64,000 bases of DNA from Streptomyces sp. NBC_01408 (lineage in GTDB: Bacteria; Actinomycetota; Actinomycetes; Streptomycetales; Streptomycetaceae): assembly GCF_026340255.1 (NCBI RefSeq), contig NZ_JAPEPJ010000002.1, positions 496,001 through 560,000 of the forward strand, in the 5' to 3' direction. The notes under the pieces were generated by a model, which saw only the letters and a list, made by a program, of their open reading frames with translations, ran no database searches and was not told where the DNA came from. Shown piece by piece: positions 35,508 through 44,449 of this stretch (position 1 is its first letter; every line of letters starts with the position of its first letter). Position numbers and translations under genes: made by a program.

Positions 35508-36710
35508 GCGGCCCATGCTCAGGCCGTCCTTGGCCGCGCCGCGGCTGAGGACGGCTTCGGAGACGGCCTCCTGGGCGGTCTGGTAGTCCTCGCGGTCGGG
35601 GTGGGCGGCGAGGCCCGCGGGAAGGTTGACCACCCGGCCCGCACCCCGGTCCATCCACTGGGGGACGAACTCGGCCTTGGTGACCTGCCAGCGCTGTCCG
35701 GGCGCGGCCGGCGGGGCGAAGGTGAAGCGGCCGATGGAGCCGTAGCCGCCGCGCGGGTCCTCCTCGCCGGAGTGGTTGAACATCTGCCCCGCGACCTGGT
35801 CGCCCATGCCGTAGACGATCCAGGTGCCGTTGACCTTCTCGTAGGGCTGCGGGACGTGCGCGTGCGTGCCGAGGATCAGGTCGATGTCGGGGCGGCCGCC
35901 GGTCTGCGAGGCGGTGAGCGCCTTGCCGAGGGAGAGCTGTGTCTCGTCCGGTTCGGTCTGCCATTCCGTGCCCCAGTGCACGCTCACCAGGACCACGTCC
36001 ACGCCTGCCTTCCGGGCGGCCCGCGCATCCGCGACGATCTTGTCCTGCCGCATGAGGTTGACCGCCCACGGATGGCCTTCGGGCATCGGGTAGCCGTTGG
36101 TGCCGTAGGTGTACGCGAGGTGCGCGACCTTGGCGGAGCCCGCCGTGTAGGTGGTCACCGCGGCGGCCTCGGCGGCCGTACGGGCCGAACCGGCGTGCTT
36201 GAGCCCGACCTTGTCGAACCGGTCCAGCGTGCGGCGCAACCCGTCGGCCCCGTCGTCCAGAGTGTGGTTCGAGGCCGTGGAGCAGCCGTCGTAGCCCGTG
36301 GCCTTCAGCGCGTCGGCGATCTCTGGCGGGGAGACGAAGGCCGGGTAGCCGCTGTAGGGGCCGCCGTCCTCGCCGTAGATGGTCTCCATGTGGCAGAGGG
36401 CCAGGTCGGCCTTGGAGACCACGGGTCCGACGCCGGAGAACATGGGTCGGAAGTCGTAGCCGTCCCCGTCCGCGTCGGCTGCCCCCTGCCGGATGACCGA
36501 GGTGTGGGGCAGTACGTCGCCGCTCGCGACGAGGGTGAAGGCCCCGGCGGCGGTGGACGGCGCGGGGGCCCCGGCGGCGGTGGACGGCTGCGGTCCGCCG
36601 GATCCGGCGAGCCGGGCCGGTGCGGATTCCCCGGCGGCGGAGCAGCCGACGGCCGCTGACAGCAGGAGGGCCGCGAGGACTGCGGCGGTGTGCCGGGTGC
36701 GCTTGGTCAT
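35505..36710 (-). CDS. CapA/PgsA-family lipoprotein
   Basis: A 401-residue exported protein. The signal peptide ends in lipobox AVGC at about residue 23; a Ser/Thr/Ala-rich spacer leads to a metallophosphatase-like CapA domain: LVASGDVLPH, SNHTLDDGADG, VSVHWGTEWQ and GTHAHVPQPYE. CapA proteins take part in poly-gamma-glutamate or capsule export in some bacteria, but the homologue in Streptomyces has no known polymer. AAAGGAGC about 9 nt before ATG 36710 fixes the start. The leader is unusually AT-rich (36724-36760). The TAG stop is formed by the end of the MITE-like element. Confidence 0.87.
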   Translation of the reverse strand: MTKRTRHTAAVLAALLLSAAVGCSAAGESAPARLAGSGGPQPSTAAGAPAPSTAAGAFTLVASGDVLPHTSVIRQGAADADGDGYDFRPMFSGVGPVVSKADLALCHMETIYGEDGGPYSGYPAFVSPPEIADALKATGYDGCSTASNHTLDDGADGLRRTLDRFDKVGLKHAGSARTAAEAAAVTTYTAGSAKVAHLAYTYGTNGYPMPEGHPWAVNLMRQDKIVADARAARKAGVDVVLVSVHWGTEWQTEPDETQLSLGKALTASQTGGRPDIDLILGTHAHVPQPYEKVNGTWIVYGMGDQVAGQMFNHSGEEDPRGGYGSIGRFTFAPPAAPGQRWQVTKAEFVPQWMDRGAGRVVNLPAGLAAHPDREDYQTAQEAVSEAVLSRGAAKDGLSMGR

Positions 36711-37060
36711 CGGCCGCGGCTCCTTTAATAGGATTATTGGATTAGCTGAAATCCATAGAACGAGACGCGGCAAGTCAAGGAACGGCTCCGTCCGCTCCGC
36801 GCGCACTCACTCCGATGGCGGCGCCGACGGCCTGCGCGCCCCACTCCCCCGCCACCGCGACCGCCCCCGCGACCGCCGACCCGCCCCTGCCGTTCGCCGT
36901 GCCGTTCGACCGTTCACCGTCCGGTGGGACCACCCACCGGACGACCCGGGGGCTTGGGCGCAATGCCGGGGCCGGACGGTTCCCGGGCCGCTCCGTGCAG
37001 GTGAGGGTGGATCCGTCGCCCTCCCCGACGGGAAGGCCCGGACCTCGGAAGGAGCCCCTC
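36711..37060. other. 350-bp intergenic region with an AT-rich leader and a hairpin
   Basis: The capA side (36722-36765) is very AT-rich for this genome and carries a possible -35 (TTGACT, complement of 36771-36776). The remainder is Pro/Ala-codon-like low-complexity sequence with open frames in several phases but no protein features. A perfect hairpin is at 36918-36943. Confidence 0.5.
36918..36943 (+). promoter_or_regulatory. Perfect 11-bp hairpin upstream of the ECF sigma gene
   Basis: CGTCCGGTGGG (36918-36928) pairs with CCCACCGGACG (36933-36943) around ACCA, 118 bp before the sigma-factor start. It could be an attenuator or a terminator insulating the sigma gene. Ten bases (GTCCGGTGGG) are shared with the terminal repeat of the element at 35343-35507. 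Confidence 0.5.
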
Positions 37061-37600
37061 GTGCCGCTCTCCCCCACCCTCCGGCGCACGGACCCCGAGG
37101 CGCTGGCCGAACTCCAGCGCGACCACGGGCGGGCCCTGTTCGGATTCCTGCTCGGCCTCACGGCAGGCGACGCACAGCGGGCGGAAGACCTCGTGCAGGA
37201 GACCCTGGTGCGCGCCTGGCAGCATCCCGAGGTGCTGGCCAGCGCGCACGAATCCATGCGGCCGTGGCTGTTCACGGTGGCCCGGCGGCTCGCGATCGAC
37301 GCCCGCCGGGCCCGCCTGTCCCGGCCGCAGGAAGTGGACCCCGAAGGGCTGGAGCAGGCCCCGGCGCCGGTGGACGAGGTGGCCGGATCGGTCACCGCGA
37401 TCGATGTCCGGCGCGCCGTCGGCTCCCTCGGCCCGGAGCACCGGGAGGTGCTGATGCAGGTCTACTTCCAGGACCGGTCCGTGGCCGAGGCCGCGGCGGA
37501 GCTCGGCATTCCGGCCGGAACGGTCAAGTCCCGTACGTACTACGCCCTGCGCGCCCTGCGGAAGGGCCTCCAGGGGTACGGGTACGGCCTCGGCGCCTGA
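37061..37600 (+). CDS. ECF-family RNA polymerase sigma factor
   Basis: A 179-residue group 4 sigma factor. Region 2 (about 20-90) has RAEDLVQETLVRAWQHPEV and RPWLFTVARRLAIDARRAR. Region 4 (about 115-170) has HREVLMQVYFQDRSVAEAAAELGIPAGTVKSRTYYALRALRKGL, quoted as one helix-turn-helix region. GGAAGGAG lies 6 nt before GTG 37061. No zinc-binding anti-sigma factor (HxxxCxxC) is encoded downstream, so its control is not evident from context. Confidence 0.92.
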   Translation: MPLSPTLRRTDPEALAELQRDHGRALFGFLLGLTAGDAQRAEDLVQETLVRAWQHPEVLASAHESMRPWLFTVARRLAIDARRARLSRPQEVDPEGLEQAPAPVDEVAGSVTAIDVRRAVGSLGPEHREVLMQVYFQDRSVAEAAAELGIPAGTVKSRTYYALRALRKGLQGYGYGLGA

Positions 37601-37777
37601 GGCAGCGCAGGGGAGGGCGCAAGTACCGTCCCGAACATGCACGGAACCGACAAAATGTGCAAGAAATTCGGCACCAGACCGTTCAAGTTGAGTAAACATC
37701 CCCCGCTGCGGGAGCCGCTGGGGGAAGGCTCAGGGCTTGACGGCGGGACGGCTCAACGCGCGGGAGAAGGTGGAACG

Positions 37778-38293
37778 GTGCAGCCCGAGGGTATGAACGG
37801 CACCAGTGACGGCGGGCTCGCGGTGCCCATGGCATGGCTCTACGCCGAGTACATCGCGGACGAACTGCTGCGCACGGGGCGGCTGATCCCGGTCAGCACC
37901 CTGGAGTTCCGGGCCGGACGCGACACGCTCGCCCTGACGATCTACCTCTCGGACGCAGCCGGTGAGCTCTCCGGGATCCGGGTGGTCTCGCAGCTCGACG
38001 AATGGCTGTCGCTGACGGCGTACGGGCACCCCTGGCGCGACTGGGTGCGCACCCGGTTCCTCGATCTGGGCGAGGACGCCGTGGAACGGGGGGAGGGCGA
38101 GGAGCCGGACCTGGAACTGGCCCGGGCGGCGTGGCGCTGGCTCGACGGCACCGAGCTGCTCGCCACCAACCTCGACCCCGGACGGCACGGCCACACCGAC
38201 ACCCCACCGGAACTGGACGAGAACGCCCGCGTCTGGACCCCGGCCTGGCAACTCGGCCTGCCCCTGGGCCACTTGGCGATGCACCTGTTCTGA
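37778..38293 (+). CDS. Conserved hypothetical protein downstream of the ECF sigma factor
   Basis: A 171-residue soluble, acidic protein with no domain I can name. It has a helical start (PMAWLYAEYIADELLRTGRL), a strand-rich middle (STLEFRAGRDTLALTIYLSD) and a C-terminus ending PAWQLGLPLGHLAMHLF. There are no Cys residues, membrane segments or signal peptide, so it is not a typical anti-sigma factor. GGAGAAGG 7 nt before GTG 37778 selects this start; ATG 37793 is possible. The 177-bp gap after the sigma gene contains the relatively AT-rich stretch 37645-37700. Confidence 0.7.
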   Translation: MQPEGMNGTSDGGLAVPMAWLYAEYIADELLRTGRLIPVSTLEFRAGRDTLALTIYLSDAAGELSGIRVVSQLDEWLSLTAYGHPWRDWVRTRFLDLGEDAVERGEGEEPDLELARAAWRWLDGTELLATNLDPGRHGHTDTPPELDENARVWTPAWQLGLPLGHLAMHLF

Positions 38294-38315
38294 GGCCGAG
38301 CACCTGTCTTTCGGA

Positions 38316-38717
38316 TCAGGCCGGGCGCTGGGCGCCCGGGGCCTCGGCCGGGTCCGTCACCAGGCCGGTGAAGTCGGCCTCGTTGCGCTCGGCCCGGGTG
38401 ACGTACCACCGGGCGATGAGCCACATCACCGGGTACACCAGCAGCCCCAGCGCCACCCAGACCAGCGGGCCCGACCCGGTCCCCGGCAGGACGAACACCA
38501 GCGGCAGCGCCCCGACGAGCAGGGCGAGCGCGCCCAGCGCCCACAGGCCGGCGCGCAACTGGCTGCGCATGAGGGCCCGTACGTAGGTCGCGCCGAGGGT
38601 GGTCTGCTCGGAGATCTCCGAGCGGGCCGGGGTGTGCGCGGGCGGCCGGCGGCGGGTGCCCCGGGGAACCCCGGTGACGATCTCGCGCCGGGGCGGCGAC
38701 TGCTGCTCCTCGGCCAT
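38316..38717 (-). CDS. Small two-segment membrane protein
   Basis: A 133-residue protein with a basic, Pro-rich cytoplasmic start, SEISEQTTLGATYVRALMRSQLRAGL, then two hydrophobic segments (ALGALALLVGALPLVFVLPG and PLVWVALGLLVYPVMWLIARW) and a C-terminal YVTRAERNEADF tail. The topology resembles the DUF485-like partner proteins found beside sodium/solute symporters, but no symporter gene is adjacent here. TAGACT (complement of 38726-38731) ends 8 nt before ATG 38717 without a ribosome binding site. It is convergent with the hypothetical gene and 26 bp from the glycosylase stop. Confidence 0.75.
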   Translation of the reverse strand: MAEEQQSPPRREIVTGVPRGTRRRPPAHTPARSEISEQTTLGATYVRALMRSQLRAGLWALGALALLVGALPLVFVLPGTGSGPLVWVALGLLVYPVMWLIARWYVTRAERNEADFTGLVTDPAEAPGAQRPA

Positions 38718-38743
38718 GGCGCAGGAGTCTACGCAGCGCCGGG

Positions 38744-39604
38744 CTATTTGAGGAGACGCGAGAGCCGCCGGTCGGCGAGCGGCTTCCCCCCGGTCTGGCA
38801 GGTGGGGCAGTACTGGAGCGAGGAGTCCGCGAAGGACACCGAGCGGACGGTGTCCCCGCACACCGGGCACGGCTCGCCGTCCCGGCCGTGCACCCGCAGC
38901 CCGCTCTTCTTCTCGGCCTTGAGCTGCCCGGCGGCCACGCCGTGCGCCCGGCCGACGGCCTCGCGCAGGGTGTCCTGGACGGCCTCGTACAGGAGGGTGG
39001 TCTGCTCCTCGTCGAAGGAGGCGGCCAGCTTGAAGGGCGAGACCTTGGCCCGGTGCAGGATCTCGTCGCTGTAGGCGTTGCCGATGCCGGCGACGACGCT
39101 CTGGTCGCGCAGGACGCCCTTGATCTGGCGCCGCTCCCCCGCCAGCAGCGTCGCGAAGGCGTCCCGGCCGAAGGCCTCCGCCAGCGGGTCCGGTCCGAGC
39201 CGGGCGATGCCCGGGACCTCCTGGGGGTCGTGCACCACGTACACGGCGAGGCGCTTCTGGGTCCCCGCCTCGGTGAGGTCGAAGCCGCCGCCGCCCTCCA
39301 GGGCGACGCGCAGGGCGAGCGGGCCCTTGCCGGGGCGCGGCGGCTGCGCGGGCAGGGTGTCCTGCCAGCGCAGCCAGCCGGCCCGGGCCAGGTGGGTGAC
39401 GAGGTGGAGTTCGCCGACGGCCATGGCCAGGAACTTGCCGTACCGGGCGGTGGTCCCGGCCGGCTTGCCTTCGAGGGCGGTCACGGGCGGGTCGTAGGTC
39501 TTGAGCACGCTCACCGCGAGCGGGTGGACGCGCTCCACCACCCGCCCGGTGAGGTGCTCGTCGAGGTACTCGCGCAGGGCCTCGACCTCCGGCAGCTCCG
39601 GCAT
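38744..39604 (-). CDS. Fpg/Nei-family DNA glycosylase
   Basis: A 286-residue base-excision repair enzyme. Pro2 and Glu3 of MPELPEVEALREYL are the catalytic nucleophile and acid after Met removal. The H2TH helix has QSVVAGIGNAYSDEILHRAKVSP, with the DNA-binding Asn. The C-terminal zinc finger has CPVC and CPTC. It removes oxidised purines or pyrimidines and nicks the abasic site. It lies 20 bp after the TPR gene on the same strand. Confidence 0.95.
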   Translation of the reverse strand: MPELPEVEALREYLDEHLTGRVVERVHPLAVSVLKTYDPPVTALEGKPAGTTARYGKFLAMAVGELHLVTHLARAGWLRWQDTLPAQPPRPGKGPLALRVALEGGGGFDLTEAGTQKRLAVYVVHDPQEVPGIARLGPDPLAEAFGRDAFATLLAGERRQIKGVLRDQSVVAGIGNAYSDEILHRAKVSPFKLAASFDEEQTTLLYEAVQDTLREAVGRAHGVAAGQLKAEKKSGLRVHGRDGEPCPVCGDTVRSVSFADSSLQYCPTCQTGGKPLADRRLSRLLK

Positions 39605-39624
39605 GCTCCCAGCCTGCCGCCGCC

Positions 39625-40878
39625 TCAGGCGAAACGCGAGCTGGGCACGGGGCCGGGGGACGCGACGCGGTCGCGGGGCGCCGAGAGCCAGCCGGTGCGG
39701 ATTTCTGTCACGAACGCCCGGAAGCCCTCGTCCGTGTCGTCCGGGGTCGCGCCGTCGCCCTCGTCCGGATCGGTGCCCGCCGCCGCGATCTCGCCGGCGA
39801 CGGCCTCCTCGGCCCGGTCCTCGCCCTCCCGGCGCGGGGCGACGTACTGGCACAGCAGGGCGCTGAAGTCCGCGCTCACCGCGGGCGGGTCGGTCCAGCA
39901 GGTGGCGTGCTCGAAGAGGACCTGGCCGTCGGCGCGCGCGTGCAGCGTACGGACGAGGTCCTGGTCGACGGCGTTGAGGTCGTACGCCACGACGAGGGTG
40001 TCCGTACGGGTGGGCTCGTACGGCACCACGGGCAGCCCGAGCACCCGCGCGGCGGCGAGCCCGAGGATCCGGTCGGGCCGGCCGGGCAGCAGCGAGACCG
40101 TACCGGGGCGGCGTCCGGAGGCCTCCAGTGCGATCGCGAGCCGGGCCAGGCCGCGGCGGCACTGCTCGGGGCTGTCGCCGAGGTAGGCGTACCGGCCCGT
40201 CATGCCGGCGTCCCAGCCGTACGGGGAGAGGGTGCCGAGCAGGCCGCCGGTGAGGCCGTAGTGCCAGCCGCGCAGGTCGGCCGCGCCGAGCGGGTCGGGG
40301 TGCCCGGCCGTCCGCTGGGCCCGGCGGGACCGGCCGCTGCGCAGCACCTGGCGCGCCTGGCGCTCGCGCGCGCCCGACCACTGCGGGTCCTCGGGAGCGG
40401 GGAGGCCGAGCAGCAGCCCCTCCGCGGTGTCCAGGTCCCCGGCGAGCAGGGTGTGGTGGACCAGGAGGTACGTCTCGGGCCAGGCGGGCAGTTGCTCGCC
40501 GCGGGCGGCGAGCAGGCCGGCGGCCTCGGCGTGCCGGTGTTCGTCCTCCAGCGCGGAGACCAGCTCGGCGAGCAGCGGCCGGGAGTCCGGGAACGTCCTC
40601 AGTGCCTCGCGCAGCGGTGCGACGGCGAGGAAGGCGATGCCGCGTTCGACGCAGCCGTAGCCGAGGTCGTAGAGGGCCTGGGGGTCCTGTGGCCGCTCGG
40701 CGGCGGTCGCGGCGGCTGCGGCCAGGTCCTCGAACCCGGCGGCCTCGGCCAGGGCGCGGGTGGCCTCGGCGAGTTCGGGGAGGGACATCGTCTCGGCGTG
40801 CGGCCGCAGGGACCGTACGGCTCCGGGCAGATCGCCGTTCTTCAGCAGTCGGCGCACGTCTTCCATGGCGTTGGTCAT
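39625..40878 (-). CDS. TPR-repeat protein of unknown function
   Basis: A 417-residue cytoplasmic protein. The N-terminal third is helical with TPR-like units (LLKNGDLPGAVRSLRPHAETM, ALYDLGYGCVERGIAFLAVAPLREAL, LLLVHHTLLAGDLDTAEGLL-type pattern). The C-terminal part is not recognised, includes GWHYGLTGGLLGTLSPYGWDAGMTGRYA and ends in an acidic linker. ATG 40866 is an alternative start four codons in. It probably scaffolds protein contacts; no pathway is suggested. It is in line with, and just upstream of, the glycosylase gene. Confidence 0.75.
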   Translation of the reverse strand: MTNAMEDVRRLLKNGDLPGAVRSLRPHAETMSLPELAEATRALAEAAGFEDLAAAAATAAERPQDPQALYDLGYGCVERGIAFLAVAPLREALRTFPDSRPLLAELVSALEDEHRHAEAAGLLAARGEQLPAWPETYLLVHHTLLAGDLDTAEGLLLGLPAPEDPQWSGARERQARQVLRSGRSRRAQRTAGHPDPLGAADLRGWHYGLTGGLLGTLSPYGWDAGMTGRYAYLGDSPEQCRRGLARLAIALEASGRRPGTVSLLPGRPDRILGLAAARVLGLPVVPYEPTRTDTLVVAYDLNAVDQDLVRTLHARADGQVLFEHATCWTDPPAVSADFSALLCQYVAPRREGEDRAEEAVAGEIAAAGTDPDEGDGATPDDTDEGFRAFVTEIRTGWLSAPRDRVASPGPVPSSRFA

Positions 40879-40961
40879 CGCCCTCGATCCTCGGGGACCG
40901 CGGGCGCCCCCCGCAACGGACTTTCCGCTCCCGGGGCCGAGGGGAACCGGGCCTCAGGCCA

Positions 40962-43034
40962 TCAGGTCATGAGGAACTCGCACCACACGCACTTGCCGCC
41001 GCCCCGCGGTTCCACGCCCCAGTCGTCCGTCAGGCGGTCCACCAGCATCAGGCCCCGCCCCGAGACGCCCGACTCCCCCGCTTCGCGGCGCCGCGGCAGC
41101 GCACTGGAGCGGTCCTCGACCTCCACCCGGAGCCGCCGTTCGGGGCCGGTCAGGACGCGCAGGGTGACGATCGCCGGGCCGTCGGTGTGCATCAGGGCGT
41201 TCACGATGAGCTCGTCCGCGACCAGCTCGATCTCGTCGGCGCGTTCCCGCGCGCCCCAGGCGCGGACGGCCGCTCCGATCATGTGGCGGGCCGCGACCAG
41301 GGCCTCCGGGTCGCCCGGGGCCACGTGCTGCTGGAGGCGGCCGCCGCCCGGCGGGAGGTCCTCGATGTCGCGGCGCAGCAGGAGCAGCGCCATGTCGTCG
41401 TCCCCGCCGCGGTCGTCGACGACCCCGCACAGCCGGTCCGCCAGCAGTTGCAGGTCCGCGGGGCCGCTGCGGATCAGGGCGGTGAGCAGCTGGATCCCGT
41501 CGTCGAGGTCGGCTCCGGGCTGTTCCACCAGGCCGTCCGTGCACAGCAGGATCGTTTCCCCCGGGTCCAGTTCCACCGTGGTCACCGGGTATTCGAGGCG
41601 GCCGAACTCCGCCGACAGGCCGAGCGGCATCCCGCCGCGGACCGGGAGCCTGCGGCAGTCCCCGTCGCGGGTGCGCAGCAGGGGGTCGATATGACCGGCC
41701 CGTACCAGCTGGAGCACGCCCGTCGACAGGTCGGCCTCCACGTACATACAGGTCGCGAAGCGGTCGGTGTCGAGTTCGTGCAGGAAGACCGACGCCCGTG
41801 CCATGACCGTGGCCGGCGCGTGCCCTTCGGCGGCGTAGGCGCGCAGCACGATGCGCAGCTGTCCCATGACCGCCGCCGCGTGGGTGTCGTGGCCCTGCAC
41901 GTCGCCGATGACCGCGCCGACCCGGCCTGCGCCGCGGCCTCCGGCCTGGGAGGCGCCGGGCAGCGGGATGACGTCGTACCAGTCGCCGCCGATGTCCTGG
42001 CCCATCCGGGCGGAGCGGTACCGTACGGCGATCTGTCCGCCCGGCACCGAGGGGATCCGCCGCGGCAGCATGGCCTGCTGGAGGCCTTCCGCCAGATCGT
42101 GTTCCTGCTCCAGCAGCATCGCCCGCTGGAGGCTCTGCGCGATGCTGCTGCCCAGCGCGACCAGCAGGTTCCGCTCGTCCTGGGTGAAGCCGTCCTTGTC
42201 CTGGTAGAGCAGTCCGATCGCGCCGATCGGGCGGGCCTGGGCGATCAGCGGCAGATAGGCGGCCGCCGAGATGTCCATGTACGAGATCTTCGCCCAGAGG
42301 CTGGGATAGCCCTGGGCGAACTCCTGCGCCGAGTCGAGGAAGCGCGGCTGGAGCGAGCGGACGACCTCGCTCATCGGATACGGCTCGTCGATGCGCGTGT
42401 AGCGGGTGCCGGGGACGAAGCTGCCCTGTGGTCCCTCGGCGACGAGGTGGATGCGGGCACCGTCGACGAGGCCCATCACCATGCCCATGGAGCCGAGCCG
42501 CTCCAGGCCGTGGGCGTCGCCGAGCGCGTCGATGACGTCCTGGACGGTGCGGGCGTGCGCGAGGGCGGCGGTGGTGCTCTCGACGACGGACGTCTGGCGG
42601 CGTCTTTCCTCGTCGAGGCCGAGCCGCTCGGCCGAATGACTGAGCTCCTCGGTCGCGTCGCGGACGATGCCGATGATCCGGTACGGGCGTCCGTCCGGGT
42701 CGCGCATGACGCGGCCCTGGGTGTGGGTCCAGCGCAGCAGGCCGTCGCGGCACCGGATGCGGAAGTAGGCGCCGTAGGTGTCCTCGCCGCTCTTGAGGGC
42801 GCTGGAGACGAGGGCGTCGAGCCGGGTGGCCTCGGTGGCCGGGACACGCGGCGAGAGGGACTCCGGCCGCCCGTCGTACTCATCGGCGGCCGTGTCGAAG
42901 ACGTCCAGGGCCGCCGAGTCCAGGTGCATGAGGCCGGTGACCAGGTCCCAGTCGAAGCTGCCCATCCGGTTCAGTGCCAGCGACCGGTCCGGATGCGCGG
43001 GCCAGTCGTCCGGGAGGGAAACGGTGCTCGGCAC
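40962..43034 (-). CDS. PAS-GAF-SpoIIE phosphatase with C-terminal anti-sigma kinase-like ATPase
   Basis: A 690-residue regulator. It has PAS (about 18-130), GAF (about 145-310), a PP2C/SpoIIE domain (about 330-545; ARMGQDIGGDWYDVIPLPG, VGAVIGDVQGHD, LLCTDGLVEQ, GDDDMALLLLRR) and a HATPase_c domain of the RsbW/SpoIIAB type (about 560-690; ELVADELIVNALMHTDG). Such proteins dephosphorylate anti-anti-sigma factors and may also phosphorylate them, tuning partner switching. Starts at GTG 43034. No partner sigma, anti- or anti-anti-sigma gene is adjacent. Confidence 0.93.
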   Translation of the reverse strand: MPSTVSLPDDWPAHPDRSLALNRMGSFDWDLVTGLMHLDSAALDVFDTAADEYDGRPESLSPRVPATEATRLDALVSSALKSGEDTYGAYFRIRCRDGLLRWTHTQGRVMRDPDGRPYRIIGIVRDATEELSHSAERLGLDEERRRQTSVVESTTAALAHARTVQDVIDALGDAHGLERLGSMGMVMGLVDGARIHLVAEGPQGSFVPGTRYTRIDEPYPMSEVVRSLQPRFLDSAQEFAQGYPSLWAKISYMDISAAAYLPLIAQARPIGAIGLLYQDKDGFTQDERNLLVALGSSIAQSLQRAMLLEQEHDLAEGLQQAMLPRRIPSVPGGQIAVRYRSARMGQDIGGDWYDVIPLPGASQAGGRGAGRVGAVIGDVQGHDTHAAAVMGQLRIVLRAYAAEGHAPATVMARASVFLHELDTDRFATCMYVEADLSTGVLQLVRAGHIDPLLRTRDGDCRRLPVRGGMPLGLSAEFGRLEYPVTTVELDPGETILLCTDGLVEQPGADLDDGIQLLTALIRSGPADLQLLADRLCGVVDDRGGDDDMALLLLRRDIEDLPPGGGRLQQHVAPGDPEALVAARHMIGAAVRAWGARERADEIELVADELIVNALMHTDGPAIVTLRVLTGPERRLRVEVEDRSSALPRRREAGESGVSGRGLMLVDRLTDDWGVEPRGGGKCVWCEFLMT

Positions 43035-43059
43035 CGGTCCACCATGACACACGGGCCGG

Positions 43060-44373
43060 TCAGGCGCTCTCCAGGGGGTAGCCGGGGTCCGAGGGGTCCA
43101 GTGGCGGGTCCAGCTGCGGGTCGGGGACGGCGTTCGGGTCGTGCTCCTCGTCCGGCGAAGGGGTCGTGCCGTCGGGTCCCGGCGGGAGGTCCGGGTCGTC
43201 CGGGAACGGTGACGTCGGGTCGTACGGCAGGCCGGACATCCCGTCGGACGGCAGGTCGGACATGCCGTCCGAGGGGAGGTCGCCCGGCTGGTCCGGGGGG
43301 AGGTCGTTCGGGGGCCGCTGGGGGACCCGCGGGTTCGACGGCCGGTTCGGGTTGGTGTCCGGACGCGCCTGCGGGCTGGTGCCACGGTCCGGCGGGCAGT
43401 CCGTCGCCCTGGGGGCCGGGGGCAGTGGGGCGGGCGCCGCGGGGGTGCCCGGCGCACTGGGGCCGCCGGGCTCCGCCGGCGGGGCCGTGCGGGCCAGGCT
43501 GTTGGTCAGGCAGGGGTCGGACCGTGTGTTTCCGCGCGGGTTGGCGGGCCCGTTCGGGATGCCGTCCGCCGGGTCGTACGGGGGGACCGCCTGCGGGGTC
43601 CGGTCCTGGGCCCCGTCGTCGCCGGTCTTGCGCTCGATCCAGGTGTTGTCGGCGATGTTGACGATCACCAGGTTGTTGATCACGTGGGGGGTCGGTTCGA
43701 TCACGACGACCTGGTTGGGCTGGTAGCCGCTCCACGGGTCGCCCTTGTGCACCGGGGAGCCCTTGGGCGCGAGCGGGGACTGGAGCGGATTGCCGCAGGC
43801 GCAGCGCACCCGCGGCATTCCGTGGTCGTCGACGAGGACCGCCGTGCCCGCCTGGAGGACGGACTGGAAGCTGTCGGCCCGGCCGTCGAGGAAGCCGTGG
43901 CTGGTGACCCGGGTGTCGGCGCGGAGCACGACAGGGGTGAGGCCGCGCAGGAAGTCGGGGATCTTCGCCTGTTCGATGCCGGAGACCTCGGCGAAGGCGC
44001 GGGCCTTGGCCTCGTCGGCGGTGAGGTAGCGGACCTGCTGTTCCACGTCGCAGCTGCCGAGCCGCTGGGTGCCGCCGTACAGGCCCGGGGTGGCCGCGTT
44101 CACCGTGCGGATGCCCCGTCCGGTCGGGTTGGGCAGCGGGGGCTGTACGGGGGCGGACTCGCGGGTGGCGGAGGAGGCCGTGAAGGGTGCGGGGCCGGCG
44201 GCGGCCACGGGTTCGAGGTAGACCTCCTGGCTCTCGGATCCGGCCGTGCTCACGGGCTCGTCGGAGCCGCCGCAGCCCGCGGCGAACAGGCCGAGGACTG
44301 CCAAGAGGGCGGCTCCCGCGGGTCCGTGACGGCGCGGCGCCTGACGAGGTGTCGGAGGTGTCAGTGCGTGCAC
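43060..44373 (-). CDS. DUF6777-type lipoprotein with Pro/Asp-rich tail
   Basis: A 437-residue exported lipoprotein starting at GTG 44373, with GGGAG a few nt upstream. The signal peptide ends in lipobox FAAGC. The core domain (about 75-260) has NAATPGLYGGTQRLGSCDVEQ, IPDFLRGLTPVVLRADTRVTSHG, VLQAGTAVLVDDHGMPRVRC and CGNPL, which I recognise as the actinobacterial DUF6777 domain. The C-terminal 150 residues are disordered and Pro/Asp-rich with short repeats (DLPSDGMSDLPSDGM). Function unknown. It is 161 bp from the divergent YndJ operon. Confidence 0.82.
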   Translation of the reverse strand: MHALTPPTPRQAPRRHGPAGAALLAVLGLFAAGCGGSDEPVSTAGSESQEVYLEPVAAAGPAPFTASSATRESAPVQPPLPNPTGRGIRTVNAATPGLYGGTQRLGSCDVEQQVRYLTADEAKARAFAEVSGIEQAKIPDFLRGLTPVVLRADTRVTSHGFLDGRADSFQSVLQAGTAVLVDDHGMPRVRCACGNPLQSPLAPKGSPVHKGDPWSGYQPNQVVVIEPTPHVINNLVIVNIADNTWIERKTGDDGAQDRTPQAVPPYDPADGIPNGPANPRGNTRSDPCLTNSLARTAPPAEPGGPSAPGTPAAPAPLPPAPRATDCPPDRGTSPQARPDTNPNRPSNPRVPQRPPNDLPPDQPGDLPSDGMSDLPSDGMSGLPYDPTSPFPDDPDLPPGPDGTTPSPDEEHDPNAVPDPQLDPPLDPSDPGYPLESA

Positions 44374-44449
44374 GCGATTCTCCCTTTTTGCCCCGGTTGC
44401 TCCCTCTTGTCTGCCGCATCCTCGCGACCGCCGCAACCGGAAGAGCGCC

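Noticed and set aside
31468..36069. A minus-strand frame of over 1500 codons running from lysX through the usp gene
   Set aside because: LysX begins at 34770 with a clear N-terminus and promoter; the upstream part is the antisense of usp and the MITE-like element and has no protein features.
37778..38293. Anti-sigma factor for the ECF sigma
   Set aside because: No zinc-binding HxxxCxxC motif, no membrane segment and no Cys; position alone is not enough.
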